This document shows positions 8,520 through 20,717 of a DNA stretch of 64,000 bases, piece after piece. Origin of the DNA: Thinopyrum elongatum. Lineage: Eukaryota > Streptophyta > Magnoliopsida > Poales > Poaceae. Positions within the stretch are counted from its first letter, which is position 1. Every line of letters begins with the position of its first letter. The stretch is taken from the NCBI GenBank assembly GCA_011799875.1, contig CM022302.1, positions 52,419,439 through 52,483,438 of the forward strand, given 5' to 3'. The position numbers and the translations under genes were made by a program. The notes under the pieces were generated by a model. The model was given only the letters and a program-made list of their open reading frames with translations, did not search any database and had not been told where the DNA came from.

Positions 8520-11016
8520 TAAGTTTTTGTGTAAAATAGAATTTGCACTAGCATTTCTTCTACATTTCACAATTTGAACCATTCTTCAAATAATATGGAA
8601 AAATAATTCTTAGACAAGAAGTCATGTATTTGTTAATTTAAGAGAAGAGTAATGATTTATCTAAATTGGCTGAGTGCTTGAAAGTTATGGACGTATGACA
8701 GTAGTCTGTCAGGGTGTAGTTGGCAACTAATTGCATAGACCAAGTTTGGAACCTGTATATTTACAAGACTATTTGTGGGTTTCATTCGCTGTCATGTGAG
8801 ACATGTTTCAATGAAGTTTTAGTGTAAAAAATATTCCAATGAAGCTTAGTGTTTAAGATGGACTAATTCAACTGCCACAGTGAACGAGTGGCTGGTTGCT
8901 ATAGAATTAGAGCTGAGGATATTTAGTTGCTACACCGTTCCACACACACACAGAAAGCACAGTAGGTGTCACTTAACAATTTTGATGGTCGGAAGCAATT
9001 GATCACATGATGCACCACAAAGTATTATATTACATCTCTAAATTCACTAAGCTCCCTAGGATTGGAGCTCCCAGGATCGATTGAAGATACCGATTTGACT
9101 GTGTCAAGCGCAGTGTTGGGTGAGCTAGGCGGCTGGTGGGCCCTTTAGTCCAGTGTTTGGAGGTGGTGAACCTGAGCTGTCGGTGGGGGAGGAAGGGCTT
9201 TGCTGGTCAAGCTGGGTGTCATGGCGGCTAGGAGGCACTGGTAGAATACGTGTCCTACGGGGTGGTCTTTCCTCGCATGTCTACAAAGGGGAGAAAGAGA
9301 CCGGTCTGGAGAGGGTTTGCGCCGCCATCACTTGGAGGAAGGGGTTGCTACACTGTGTCACAGTGATTGTTGTTCGAGGGGTTGGTTGCGGGCGCCCCTG
9401 TTGGTGGTGGTTCTCCGCCCACCCGTTCGCTGCGGCTGTTGGATGTCCCCGACGTCCCTGCCAGCGGCGGCCCGTGGTGGCGAGAAGATAAGGTGTGTGC
9501 CTCTGTCACCCGCTGATTCGGTTACTCGAGATTCGGCAACCTAGCCTTGAAACTCTCTTCCGCTACTCACAGTGCTTCGTGCGCCTCGACAGCTCGGCTG
9601 GTGAGTAGCTGAGATGAACCATGTATTTCGGTGAAGCCTTGGCAGTTCTGATATGATAATTATCAGCAGGAACACCTCACCGTAGTGTGTTCAGAGCACA
9701 AAATGTGCAGGTTGCCTCTTCCCTTCTCAATTTTTTTCCAGTTTGGCAAGAGATTTTCTAGCATTGACTTCATGTTGTCATGCATAGAATTTGATGGATT
9801 GAGTCATAGTAGTTCTGCAAGCTATCTGCCTTTTTTTTTGCTTTATGTTGCATTTACATTATATGTTTGTCTGGGACAAACATGAATCATACATATGCAT
9901 GGATGATGTGTTACAATAGTTGATTGATTAGAGTGGGTATTGTGTCTTAGCTTTGTGTTCCGTTTACATCATATTATATAATTAGTTCCATCAATTCCAC
10001 CAGCTGAGGCTAACTGCACGTAATGATCCTTTGAGGTTGCTTGTGTATGCATGTGTCCCCTGATTAGCCAAAGAATAGTTTATTACTATGTTCCTTATTC
10101 ATTTATGCCATCCCCTGCCTCACTTCAATTTTTATTTGTCTGTCCTACTAATGTGCTCTACGATAGAAAAATGAGCTATTTGATTATGAATTTTCTATTT
10201 AAAAATTGAAAGTTTTTGACTTCTTCCTAATTTTTGTAATGTCTCTTTCAGTTGCAGGAGCAACTATGATGACCACCCCTGGGAGAAACTGATGTGGCTG
10301 AGCGGTTTTAGTTCGTGTGTTTGAGGTGTTCACACGATGGAAGGTGTTTTCGTGTCTTTGGTTTCATGCTACTAGCCCTGACAATATCGTTCTACTTGAA
10401 ACCATCAACATAGATTATAGGGTTGCATGAGTTAATTCTTCCACTTTATAATATTGATATTTCCACTGTCAGCACATTGCTAGTAGAGGAAACACCAATG
10501 GCTATCTCAAAGATGCATTAGTGCAGTTTTATTTTCAAATCCGAGTCTTCTTTGATACGAAGGTCTATATTTTGAGTTAGAAACATGGTGTGTAGGTTAC
10601 AAACTGAAAACTGCATATCAGGAGCTTCAGGGCCATGGTTAATGAAATATAGTGGATGCTTTATGTTGTCTTAGAATTATACGTATATCACAAGAAATAT
10701 GTTAAATTTTAATGAGCCCAGATGCATCCGCTGGTCGACCCATAAGTAGACATGTCGCAGAATGATGATGGCACCAAACGAAATAGTTCGATGGTGAAAG
10801 GTCTACGTCACGTTTCTGCATAGCTGTTGAAACTGAATAGCTGGCAGTCATGCCTCTGTATCAATGTCGTGCACACATATTCAGTTATATGAATACTTGT
10901 GATGATAACTCTAATGTTATTTATCTGGCAAAAACACTCTAATATCATATTTGTGTTAAAAAGTCTGATGCCATTTCATTCAAAATAAAATGTCATGTTT
11001 TTTTAACCATGATGTC
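8520..11016. other. No recognisable gene or repeat
   Basis: No open frame with a recognisable domain occurs here. 9150-9600 is GC-richer and gene-like in base composition, with possible splice-like GTGAGT (9600) and TTTTTCCAG (9740). 10245-10310 also looks like a short exon end. I found no protein similarity, so this may be a non-coding transcript or a decayed gene. Confidence 0.4.
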
Positions 11017-11342
11017 AATCATGATGTCATCTCTCTTCATCAGTTTGTTAAAAAAGTTTGAATGAGGGTGATGATAGATGACGGCCGTGAGGCTAGCTGT
11101 GAATACATCAAGTGCATGATCAAATAGAGCTTTGAATACATCAAGTGCATGATCCAATAGAAGCAAAGCGGGCGTTACCCTTTTTTTTTGGAAAAATCAT
11201 GATGTCATCTCGCTTCATCTGTTTGTTAAAAAAGTTTGAACTAGAGTGATGACCAACAACTGCCGTGCGGCTAGCTTTGAATACATCAAGTGCATGACCA
11301 AATAGAAACATCGGCGCAGCAAAGCGCGCGTTACCCTTCTAG
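11017..11342. repeat. Imperfect tandem duplication, period about 178 bp
   Basis: Unit 1 (11017-11194) and unit 2 (11195-11342) both start AATCATGATGTCATCTC. They share TTCATC-GTTTGTTAAAAAAGTTTGAA, GGCTAGCT-TGAATACATCAAGTGCATGA and AAAGCG-GCGTTACCCTT. Unit 1 has an extra internal copy of TTGAATACATCAAGTGCATGA. Confidence 0.75.
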
Positions 11343-12555
11343 TTTAATGTGAATCCTCAACCTGCATTCAAATACTACACTGAAGCCATCCTAGACAATC
11401 AAGTTCGCTTGATGGAGACGTTCTGAGGACATTGCTCTGCCCTATTGTCTTATCAAATTGCCTACTTAAGTGTTTTTCATTACATGGTGGTTGTTATTCT
11501 TTACTGCTGAATCAAGGGAAAACAAATTTACGTACGTAGCATGTATTCACATGAATTGTTTTATACAGTTCAGAAATATACCTTGTATTATTCAGATTTT
11601 TAAAATATGCACACAAATAAAGGAATCATTGCTCGTATAATAACTGTAAGATATATTCTGAAGAAGCTTATCTTCGTTTGTAGTAAAACTTAAAGGGGGT
11701 GATTATAAAACAAGAGATATACATTGTGCATGTGTCGAACCAGAATTAGTTGTACACAGTTTTTTTTCTCGACCGATATTTTCGAAAACCGGTCGGTTAC
11801 CAGATATTTCGGTGGACCCCAAAAATTTCAATACCGTCCGAAAAAATTATTATTTTTTGAATTAAAACATCCAGCTTGCCTTAAAATAGAGCCCGAATGC
11901 ATACACTTTCTCGAGATAAGCTGTCGCATGTTGGCAAAGAGCAATATCCACCAATCTTCAGGTTGGGAGATCGAATTCCAGCCTGTGCAAAATTTCTTTT
12001 TGGTGTTATTCACACTTGAAAAGTGAAAAATATTGCGTAGTGCAGCACGCATTACTCGAACCCTCATCATTCGCAACTTAACGCAGCGGGCTTACCAGTG
12101 CAACTTGAAGTAGTTCTCCTTCACGATGGGATAAACTTAGTATATTCTGGTACATGTTTTTTTTTTCTGAATTCAAATTTTGTTTGAAAAATCCGGGCGA
12201 AAAAAATCCAAATTTTCCGAGATTTTTTGGAAACCGGGGTTTCCAGCCACATCGAAAAAAAAAACGGACACGAGAAAGAAAACCTTGGTTATACGTAGAA
12301 ATTCGCTAGAACTCCTTGCGTTGCTCTAAATTTTCTGTTTATTCTTGGACTAAAGGTCAACTATTCCCTGACTGTGTCACGATTCTATAAATTTTGTTCT
12401 TTGATTATCAAATTTGATGAACTGCTATGTGAGCAGACAGTTGCTAGCGTTATTCTAATCCATATGGTTACATGCTTCTATTACCTTCCATACAAACAGA
12501 AAATGAAAGGTGTTTACTCTAGAAATGTTTTCCCTTGTAACCATCAGTATTGTTT
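11343..12555 (+). repeat. Segmental duplication, copy 1 (partner 50307-50680 plus 55425-55735)
   Basis: About 690 bp of shared sequence starts at GTGAATCCTCAACCTG and ends at TTTTCCCTTGTAACCATCAGTATTGTT, in the same order and orientation in both copies. Copy 1 is interrupted by a 531-bp hAT-like element. Copy 2 is interrupted at a different point by a 4.7-kb LTR element. By eye the copies differ at roughly one position in ten. In copy 2 the block lies about 600 bp beyond the 3' end of the F-box gene. Beyond copy 1 there is only retrotransposon sequence. Confidence 0.85.
11756..12286. mobile_element. Non-autonomous hAT-like element, 531 bp
   Basis: It interrupts copy 1 of the duplication, and copy 2 gives the empty site GTAGTTGTACGTAG. 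Flanks are AGTTGTAC (11748-11755) and GGTTATAC (12287-12294), 6 of 8 bases identical, as for an old 8-bp hAT duplication. The ends ACAGTTTTTTTTCTCG and, inverted, AAGGTTTTCTTTCTCG match at 13 of 16. There is no transposase. A tRNA-like stretch is on the minus strand at about 12053-12103. Confidence 0.65.
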
Positions 12556-12687
12556 GGTTACGAGCTAGCAGTATTGTTTGTGCATAACAAAAAGGCCCAC
12601 GGTCGGAGTTCATTACATTCCCTTACACCCCAGTGGGTGGACTTGTCACTTAACAAAGTTCAAAGAAATAAAAAAGGCAGGTCGGCC

Positions 12688-15600
12688 TTAGGCGGTGGCC
12701 GCGTCAGGTTGCGCGCTCCCCGGCTCCTCCGCGCCAGCCGCGGTTGCCATGCCGGCATCAGCTCGCTCCGGCTCCTCTGCGTCGGCCTCCGGGTCCGCCG
12801 AGGCGCCGGTGTCGTCCAGCCTGGCCTCGTCGTCCGCGTAGGCATCTGTCTCGTCGAAGCTGCCTGCCAGGTCGTCGAGCGCTAGGCCGAAGTTGTCGGG
12901 AGGAAGCTCCTTGCCGTCCTTCGTCCGCTCCACTTGGAACTCATTGTGCGCGGCGAACGAGGCGAGATAGCTGCCTCGTCCGGCGATCCGGCACGCCCGC
13001 GCCGGCTCGCTGGGCCGCCAAGTGGTTCAGACTCAGATCTGGGTACCAGGACATGGCGAAGCGCAGCGTCAGATCTCCGCCGGCACGGGCCACGGAAACC
13101 CGCCACGCGTGGAGCCACGCCGGGCCGGCCTCCAGCCAGTGCGCTAGCCGCATATAGCTGTTGGGCGCCACAGCACCCGGCCAGAGGGCAGCCACCATGC
13201 CCAATCCAGCCGTAGACAGCCTCGCCACCTGCTTGTCCAAGGCCTTCAGACGGGCCTCGGGGCGAGCATGAGCTCCGAGAAGGTCCAGGCGGTGTACGGG
13301 TCGATCGTGGTGCCCGCATCCGCCTGGGTTGTCCGATGTGCGTGCACGGCTGCTTCCGCCGTATCCTGCGTCTCCGGCAAGTACCCTGGCGCATGAAGAA
13401 AGAAATTAGTCAGCTATGCAAGGTTTCGGTCGGCTCGCAACCCGGCTGAATTGTCAAGGAAACACTTATGGAGAAGGACTTCATCTAGGTGCTGCGCGTC
13501 GCACAACATAACGTTCCGCTCCAGGTCCCACGCACGGCCGCGGGCCTCGAGCGCCTTCTCAAACTCGGCGCGCTTCTCGACGGCCGTTTTCAGCTCCTCG
13601 TCCTTCGCGAAGGCCGCCTTCTCGTACTCGTCCCTCAGCCAGACGAGCTCCGCCTGGTGGGCCTCCGCCGCCTTGGCGGCCTCCGCCTTCAGCCGTTCCA
13701 CCTCGGCCCGAAGCTGGCTGTTGTCGGTGGCCGCTTGGTCGCGCAGCTGGCCGGCTTCGGAGATCCGTCACTTCGGCCGCGGCGGCTGCAGGGCAGAGCG
13801 TCAAGTCAGATGCCAGGAGAAAGAAGAAAAATACTTTAAGATTTGACCCAACTGCTTCGCAGTTGGCCCGAATCTCGGGGGCTACACCCAGTGGGTGCGC
13901 TAGCGCGCCCCCACCGAAAGCACGCAGATCGTACCTTGGGCCGAGCGGAGTGCCTCCTCCTTGGCGGCGAGCTCCGCCTTGGCCACACGGTGCTTTTCCA
14001 GAAGGCGGTTGTGCGTGCCGACACGTAGGCCGTCCAGATGCTACAGAAGAGCAAGTGTTAGCAGAAAAGACAAAAGCGCATATAAGACCCGACCCAGCTG
14101 CTTCGCAACCGGCCCGGGCATCGGGGGCTACACCCAGTGGGTGCGCTGGCTCACCCCCACTAACCACCCACAAATCAAATCAACAAGAAGCTTTACCACA
14201 ACAGCGCGCTCCAAGTCCCGCGCCCGATCCAGCACGCCTTGGACGAAAGCCTGCAAACGGCACTCACGCCCTCGAAGCTGCTAGCGCACCGCGTCCATCG
14301 CCGCTTCCTCTTGGGCGCGCGGCCCAAACACGAACTCGCCGGATCCGGCTCGGGGCTGCTGCGACCCGGCGGCAGGGCCGCTTCCCGGTGCTCGCGCTGT
14401 GTTCACGGCAGCCTGCGGCGGCATGATCACCAAGGCGTGCTCGCCTCCCGCCGGCTCCTCCGTGGCCGGCGTTGACTCCAGCGCTCCGGCTGGCGTCGCC
14501 TACGGCGCTTTGTCCAGGGCGACGTCCTCCGTGTGCCCCTCTCCTCCGGCCTCCGTCCGCTTGGCCACGTCGTTCCGGGGCGGGGTGTCCGCGACAATCT
14601 CCTCGACCTCCGGGTTGTCGACGGCCGCCTCCACCCACTCGTCCGTGTCGCGCCCCTCATCTGTCTGGGGCTCGACGATGGTCTCGGCCGGCGCCTGGCC
14701 CTCCGCCATCTCCGGCCAGGCCGGGTCCGTGGCGGCCCTCCCCCTTGCGTCAGCAGCCCTCGCCCAAGCCTGGGCCGAGGCCGCCGCCAACTCCGCCTCG
14801 GCCTTGTTCCGGTCCCTCCAAGCGACGCGCTCGGCGTCCTCCGGGTCCAGGCCGAGGTCCTCTTCCGACGAGTTCTCCACCAGGTCAATGGCGCTGCTCC
14901 GCATCATCCGGAACATGAAGTCGGTCCCGGACGCGGCCGCTGTGGCCGCCAGCGCCAGATCAAGGGGCGTCCTGTGCGTCGCGAAGATAGCATAAGAAAA
15001 ACATGACCAAGTACCAAATGGAAGCTAGCGAAGACACTTACCCAATCACCGTCGGGATCGCCTGTCTCGGCGGCACGGCCTGGACGGCCCGGCGCGCCTT
15101 CTTCGCGGCCGTCTTGCCGCACGCTAGCGGTGTCTCCGCCATGCGCTTCGGAGCCGGCTTCGGCGCCATCGCGTCCTTCTCGTGTGGCCGGCGTGCCGCC
15201 GCCAGCTCGCAGGACGACCCGGCATCGGCCATCTTCTTCGGCCGTCTCGGAGGATCGACGCTGCTGTCTCCTCCCCTCGTCAGTGCTGCACCGCCAACGT
15301 CCGTCAGGATCTCCTCGTCGTCGTCCGACCAGTCTCGCAAAAGGTCTGGGTGCTGGGACTTACCCGCTTGGCGTGCTGCGCCAGCTTCAGTGCCAACCGG
15401 CTGCGTTTCAGCTGGCCCTGCGTTCTCGGCGAAGGACTCCTCCCCATGCGAGCCGGCTTGCTCGGCTGCCATGACCTGCGTCCTCGGTCCGTCATGGATT
15501 TGTTGGACCGCGAGCAGCAGCCTCTCCCTCGTCGCGTCAGGACGGAAGAAGAGCTGGGACATAGTGAAAAATGGAGACCAAGGACTCACCGCTGGCGCCG

Positions 15601-16461
15601 GACGCTCCTTGTTGTAGGTCGCCTTCCCGAAGTGCCACCCGGCGGCCATCCCGGCCTTGGAGACGGCGTTCACCCGGTCGGCAACCTACTTCGACGTCAG
15701 TTCCCGAGCCGACATCCGGGCGGGGTCCTGAAGGTCGCCCATCTCGGCGATGATGTGTACCTGGCGCTGTAGCAGCAGCACCCGGTGCACTATGAAGGCC
15801 GTGATGAGTTCTGTCCCGGTGAGCCCCTCGCGCGCCGTCATCTCGGCGATCCGGCTGCACAGGTTCAGTACCCCCTGCGGCGGGTTCTTGGGCAGGTGGC
15901 CCCAATTCATCTTGGCGAGTGACTGCTCATTGATGAAGGGCGACAGGTTGATGCGGTCGGCGCCAATGTTGCGCACGTAGAGGAAAGTATTTTGCCACTT
16001 CTTGGCAGAATCCTCTAGGGGCATCTTGGGGAACGGCCCATGCGGCCGGACCGAGGTGATGGCGGCCCCGCAGTCGGACATGGTCCCAGCCTCCGCCCCT
16101 GTTGTTTGAGGAAGAAGAGGCGGCTCTAGAGCTCCACGTCTGGCTCCACGCCTAGATAACCCTCGCAGAGCGTCGTGAAGCCGGTGAGCTGCAGCACAAC
16201 GTTGGCACCAAGGTGGTGCGGCTGTAGCCCGAAGAAGGAGAGGAAAGAGTGGAAGAAGGCGCTCGCGGGGAGGCCTAACCCGTGATTGAAGTGACTAAGG
16301 AAGACCACGCGCTCGCCCTCCTGCGGCTGCGGCTCCTCCTCTCCACTCGGCGCGCGCGCGGCCGCCTCCATCGCTGGTGGCAGCTACTTGGTGTCGCGGA
16401 GGTACTGGATGTCCTCCTTGGTGGCCTTGGACCCCTCCAAAGAACCCTTTGGCCACGCCAT
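12688..16461 (-). pseudogene. Antisense gene of Tat-like element, five exons (putative gypsy-type transposon domain)
   Basis: Start ATG at 16459-16461. Exon 1 (16461-15042) carries the PF04195-like domain: GERVVFLSHFNHGLGLPAS near 16320, FGLQPHHLGANVVLQLTGF, then LNLCSRIAEMTAREGLTG near 15860. GT-AG introns are at 14972-15041, 14041-14196, 13786-13934 and 13386-13465. Exons 2 to 4 give acidic and then coiled-coil sequence (HQAELVWLRDEYEKAAFAKD near 13640). Exon 5 ends with an acidic tail and a TAA at 12688. Breaks are a stop near 16384, TAG near 16131, a frameshift near 16100, a stop near 15688, others near 14500 and 14281, and a shift near 12940. Function of this protein family is unknown. 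The gene runs opposite to the element, so it needs its own promoter, probably between 16461 and 17125. Confidence 0.7.
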
Positions 16462-17124
16462 CGGAAGAACTTGTCGAAGGCGCGGTGCACGGTGGCAAGA
16501 AGAAGGCTGGCGCAGTCGACAAACGCTATGGGCGGCGCCTAGGCGTTACGATGCGGGTGTGCTCGAGATTTGGAGAAGAAGGAGACGAGGAAGGCGAAGG
16601 GAGAGCGAGGGGAGAGTGCGAGGGCGTCTCCACCGCGCCTCTCCCTCCGTTTTATAACTACGACAAGACATGGGGAAGTGGGTTCGGTTGTGCCCATGAT
16701 TCCACTTCCCCGCAATGTGCAGGCACGTTTTCCCCCACGACATAATTGCATGGAGAAGGGCAACCGCCCGCTGCTGCCACAAAAAATCCCCACGCGTGGG
16801 CCGAGGGCGCGGGGTGGCGGGGCCCAGCCCACTATTGCGTCCCATCGCGCGCGTAGCCGGGCAGGGCCTCGCCGGCCGCTGTTCACCATGTGGCACTGCA
16901 TCAGGCTGCGGGAGGCGCACCCTTCCCCTTCAAGACTCCGCTGGCACTCCGGTTTCCCGCCCAAGCCGGAGGCCACGATCCGGCTTTCGGAATCCGGCAC
17001 ATAGTGGGTGTTGCCGGGACCCGGTGGTCATGAGCTCCGCCAACCCAACCGTCTCCTCAGGGGGAATAAGCTGTGAAGGCCCTCCTGCTTGGAGCCGGCG
17101 AGCCTTCCCAGCTTTAGGGACTAC

Positions 17125-17989
17125 TGTCGGGGGGATGGCCCCCGGGCAGGCAACGGAACCTGGATCTCTTTCAAAAACATCAGGGCTGGCTAAGCCCCTC
17201 AATCCAGCTCACCCCTGGCCATCTCCCCAGCGCGACCCGGCCAGGTACCGTGACCCGGCCAGCCGGCAGGTGCACACCGGCCGTCCATGAGAAATCAACC
17301 CTCAGCAAACAAGTAAGCATGGCCACAGTGTTCCCTCCTTTACGCTGGCCCCGGCGGGCGCAGTAGCGGTGCTCCCACGCCACCGCCCGGGGAGGGCGGT
17401 GTCCTGGGGGCACGGCCCTCAAGCGGGGCGGCGCTGACCGTCCCATGAAGCCTGCCGAGGCGTGCCACAGTACCCGGTGGCCGGCACTACCCGCACCCGG
17501 CGGCCCCGGTACGGCCCGCACCCGGCGGACCCGGCGACACCCGGATCCAGCGGACCCGGCAGACCCGGCGGCCCCCACTACTGGCTCTTAGATGCTGACA
17601 CCAGGGGCCACCGCCTATGTATCTTTACCATTGTAACCCCGGGGGGCCAGCCTATAAGACCCCCCGGTGCCCTCCATGTAGAGGGTCGATGCCCTAGCTC
17701 AGCACTCTTAGCACACACACACATCCACCCACATGGAGAGGGAGCAGCCTATGCAATGGCCGGTCTTCCTTCCTCCCCAGAATAGCTCTGGGAGCAAGCC
17801 TGTATCCACTTCATATAAACCATACTTGGCAGGTCTAGGGGTGTTATCTCTCCGGAGAGCCCCGAACTTGGGTACGTCTTGTGTCTCACACTTGCGCGTG
17901 CCAACCTTGCCTCTGGAGCCCACCGGTGCCTTTGTGCCTGTCCCCTCTTTTAGCCATCCCATGGCATCTGCCGTGAGATTACCACGACA
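17125..17989 (+). repeat. 3' LTR of the Tat-like element (865 bp)
   Basis: It starts TGTCGGGGGGATGGCCCCCG and ends TACCACGACA, so the ends are inverted TGTCG/CGACA. A TATA-like CCTATAAGACC lies at 17651-17661 on the plus strand. AGGGACTAC directly before it resembles the usual polypurine-side sequence GGGGGCTAC. No matching target duplication can be checked, because the left end is lost; the bases after it are CTAAC. Confidence 0.75.
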
Positions 17990-19047
17990 CTAACCATAGC
18001 AATAAACATATGGATCCAAATCAGCCCCTTACGGAATAGCACATAAACTAGGGTTTAAGCTTTTGTCACTCTAGCAACCCATCATCTAATAACTACTCCA
18101 CAATGCATTCCCTTAGGCCCAAAGATGGTGAAGTGTCATGTAGTCGACGTTCACATAACACAACTAAGGGAATCACAACATACACATCATCAAAATATCA
18201 AACGAATACCAAATTCACATGATTACTTGCAACATGACTTCTCCCATGGCCTCAAGAACAAGGGCAACTACTCACAAATAATATTCATGCTCAATATCAG
18301 AGGAGTAATAAATATCATAATGGATCTCAACATCTAATATTCCACAAAATAAACCATCTTGCATCAATTACAAGATGTAATCAACACTACTAGTCACCCA
18401 CTAATCTGAGGTTTTGATACAAAGATTGCACACAAGAGATGAACTAGGGTTTGAGATGAGATGGTGATGTTGAAGATGTTGATGAAGATTGGCCTCCCAA
18501 AGATGAGAGGGTTATTGGTGATGACAATGGCTTCGATTTCCCCCTCCCGGAGGGAATTTCCCCCAGCGAAATCGCTCAGCCTGAGGGAAAAGTGTTCCTG
18601 CCCAAGTTCCGCCTTGAGACGGAGGCGCTCTGTCCTGAAAGTCCCCTCCTTATTTTATTTTAAGTCAAAAGACCTTATGTTCCAAAAGATGGGCACCGGA
18701 GGTGGGCCAGGGGCCCCACAAGCCACCAGGGCACGCTCGGAGGGGGTGGTGCGCCTGGTGCCTTGTGTCCTCCTGGGTGGCCCCCTCTGGTAGTTCTTTT
18801 CTTCAATATTTATTATATATTCCAAATAATTCTCCGTAAAATTTCAGCTCATTTTGGAGATGTGCATAATAGGTATCTCTGACATAGCTTTTTCAGGTCC
18901 AGAATTCCAGCTGCAGGTATTCTCCCTCTTTGTGTAAACCTTACATATTATGATAGAAAAGGCATTAGAATTTCTCCAAAAAGTGTTATAATGCAAAAAA
19001 ACACTATAAATAACCGTAGGAAAACATGATGCAAAATGGACGTATCA
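17990..19047 (-). repeat. Type-D gypsy LTR, truncated
   Basis: Reading leftward it begins TGATACGTCCATTTTGCATC at 19047. It runs to 17990, where the Tat-like LTR cuts it. The GC-rich block with CCACAAGCCACCAGGGC near 18718 is the usual LTR foldback. The next bases at 19048 are GGATG, inside type-C internal sequence (GGGGATGCCCCGGAAGGC in the relative at about 24970), so LTR-D had inserted there. Confidence 0.7.
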
Positions 19048-20717
19048 GGATGCCCCGGAAGGCATCCCATCTGTCTTCAACAAGTATCGGTATGTTTCAG
19101 TTTTTATTTTGTTCACGTGATATGCGTAAACCTTGGAGCGTCGTGTACTTTTTATTTTTCTTTTAGTAATGCACCATGCTGGTATGAGATAGTCTTTGGT
19201 TGATTTATAGAATGATTCATGCAATTCACTTATATCTTTTGAGTATGGCTTTATAGAATGCTTCATGTGCTTACTTATATCATTTGAAGTTTGGATTCCC
19301 TGTTTCTCTACATATGGAAAACCGTTATTTGTAGAATGCTCTTTTGCTTTACTTATATTTATTAGAGTGTGATCTTTTGTAGAAAGAATTAAACTCTCAT
19401 GCCTCACTTATACCTATTTAGAGAGTAAACGGGAATTGGTCATTCACATGGTTACTCAGAAAATCCTACATGAAACTTGTAGATCACTGAATATGATATG
19501 TTTGATTCCTTGCAATAGTTTTACGATATAGAGATGGTAATATGTGGGAGGTACTAGTGAATGATTGTGGTTTAGTAAGAATATTGGTTTTAAGGTTTGT
19601 GATTCCCTATGCATGCACGTAAAGTCCATAGTTATTCAACGAAGTTATATCGTACTTATGGTGCATTATTCAGTGTTAGTTATGTTCAATGCATGTTTAT
19701 GACCGTTTTCACTTTTTGGTTGCTCGTTTTTCAATCAATTTGCTAGCCTCCATTTGTACTAAGTGAGAATGCTGCTTGTGCATCCAATTCCTTAAACATA
19801 AAGTTTTGCCATATGAGTCGACCATACCTACCTATATGCGGTATTTACATGCCGTCGCAAGTAAATTTGGATGTGCCAACTCTAATTATTCAAAACAAAT
19901 TTCCATTTTGTGTGCCCGTTCCGCTCATGTGGAGCCAGGGGGTGGCCGATATCTTCCATGTTAGGCGGGTTTTTCTCACGATGAGTGTTTATTCACTTGT
20001 CATTGCACGAGAAAGTGGCAGGTAATAGGGATGCCTAGTCCCACAATGAATCAAAAATAATAATAACAAAATTCCTTGGAAAGTGTTGGTATGGAAGGCA
20101 CCTGTGGATACGGCTAGGCATGGATTGTGAAAGAATGGTGGAAAGGAAATGAACTTTATTTTCTATTTGGGAACCCCCTATAATGTGTCTAGCATGGAAG
20201 ATATTGGGAACTCTCAATTGTAGCATTGACAGGAAAAGCATGCCTCTCAAAATAATTTTATCTCTAATTTAAGCTTTGAGCTCTGGCACCTCTGCAAATC
20301 TCTTCTTCCCTCTGCGAAGGGCCTATCTATTTACCTTTTTTGTAATTTTTATTTTTGTTTTGAGTCTTCACCTTCTCTTATACGCATCAACTAGAGAGCA
20401 CTATTGCCATACTTGTGCATTGGGTGTAGCTAATATTGAGTGTGTTTCATGAATGGATCAATGATTGAGCATGACGGGCTAGGGATAACGTTCTTTAGCA
20501 ATGATATTTTGAAAGACAAGATTGTTTATTGGGATGCATGAGTATTTATGTCTTTATGTCAAATTATAGACTATTTCTTTGAATCACTCATGTCTTAATA
20601 TTCATGCCATGATTAGATTATATGATCAAGATTATGCTAGGTAGCATTCCACATCAAAAATTATCTTTTTTATCATTTACCTACTCGAGGATGAGCAGGA
20701 ATTAAGCTTGGGGATGA
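19048..20717 (+). mobile_element. Type-C gypsy element, 3' noncoding internal region
   Basis: No protein coding is seen. The sequence is collinear, in the opposite strand, with the type-A noncoding region at 23240-24975: GGATGCCCCGGAAGGCATCC at the start, TCACTTATA repeats, CTACCTATATGCGGTATTTAC, GTTTATTCACTTGTCATTGCACGAG and the final AGGAATTAAGCTTGGGGATGA before the LTR. The upstream gag part is missing because LTR-D is inserted at 19047. Confidence 0.7.

Larger units (their letters stand above)
12595..17989 (+). mobile_element. Tat-lineage-like gypsy retrotransposon, 3' part only
   Basis: The 3' LTR is at 17125-17989, and the sense direction is plus. Upstream lies an antisense gene with a domain known from grass elements with an extra antisense ORF between pol and the 3' LTR. 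The gag, pol and 5' LTR are absent: near 12595 the sequence passes directly into the duplicated low-copy segment. On the right side it abuts the interior of a type-D LTR whose left part is also missing, so a deletion probably removed the left half of this element and the rest of LTR-D. Lineage assignment rests on the antisense gene and the TGTCGG LTR start. Confidence 0.6.

Noticed and set aside
9153..9491. 112-codon plus-strand frame in GC-rich DNA
   Set aside because: No recognisable domain, low-complexity Trp/Gly/Arg content, and no upstream or downstream exons that I can connect.
14399..15772. Long plus-strand frames within the Tat-like element
   Set aside because: They are shadows of the GC-rich antisense exons, which show splice sites and coiled-coil protein sequence on the minus strand.
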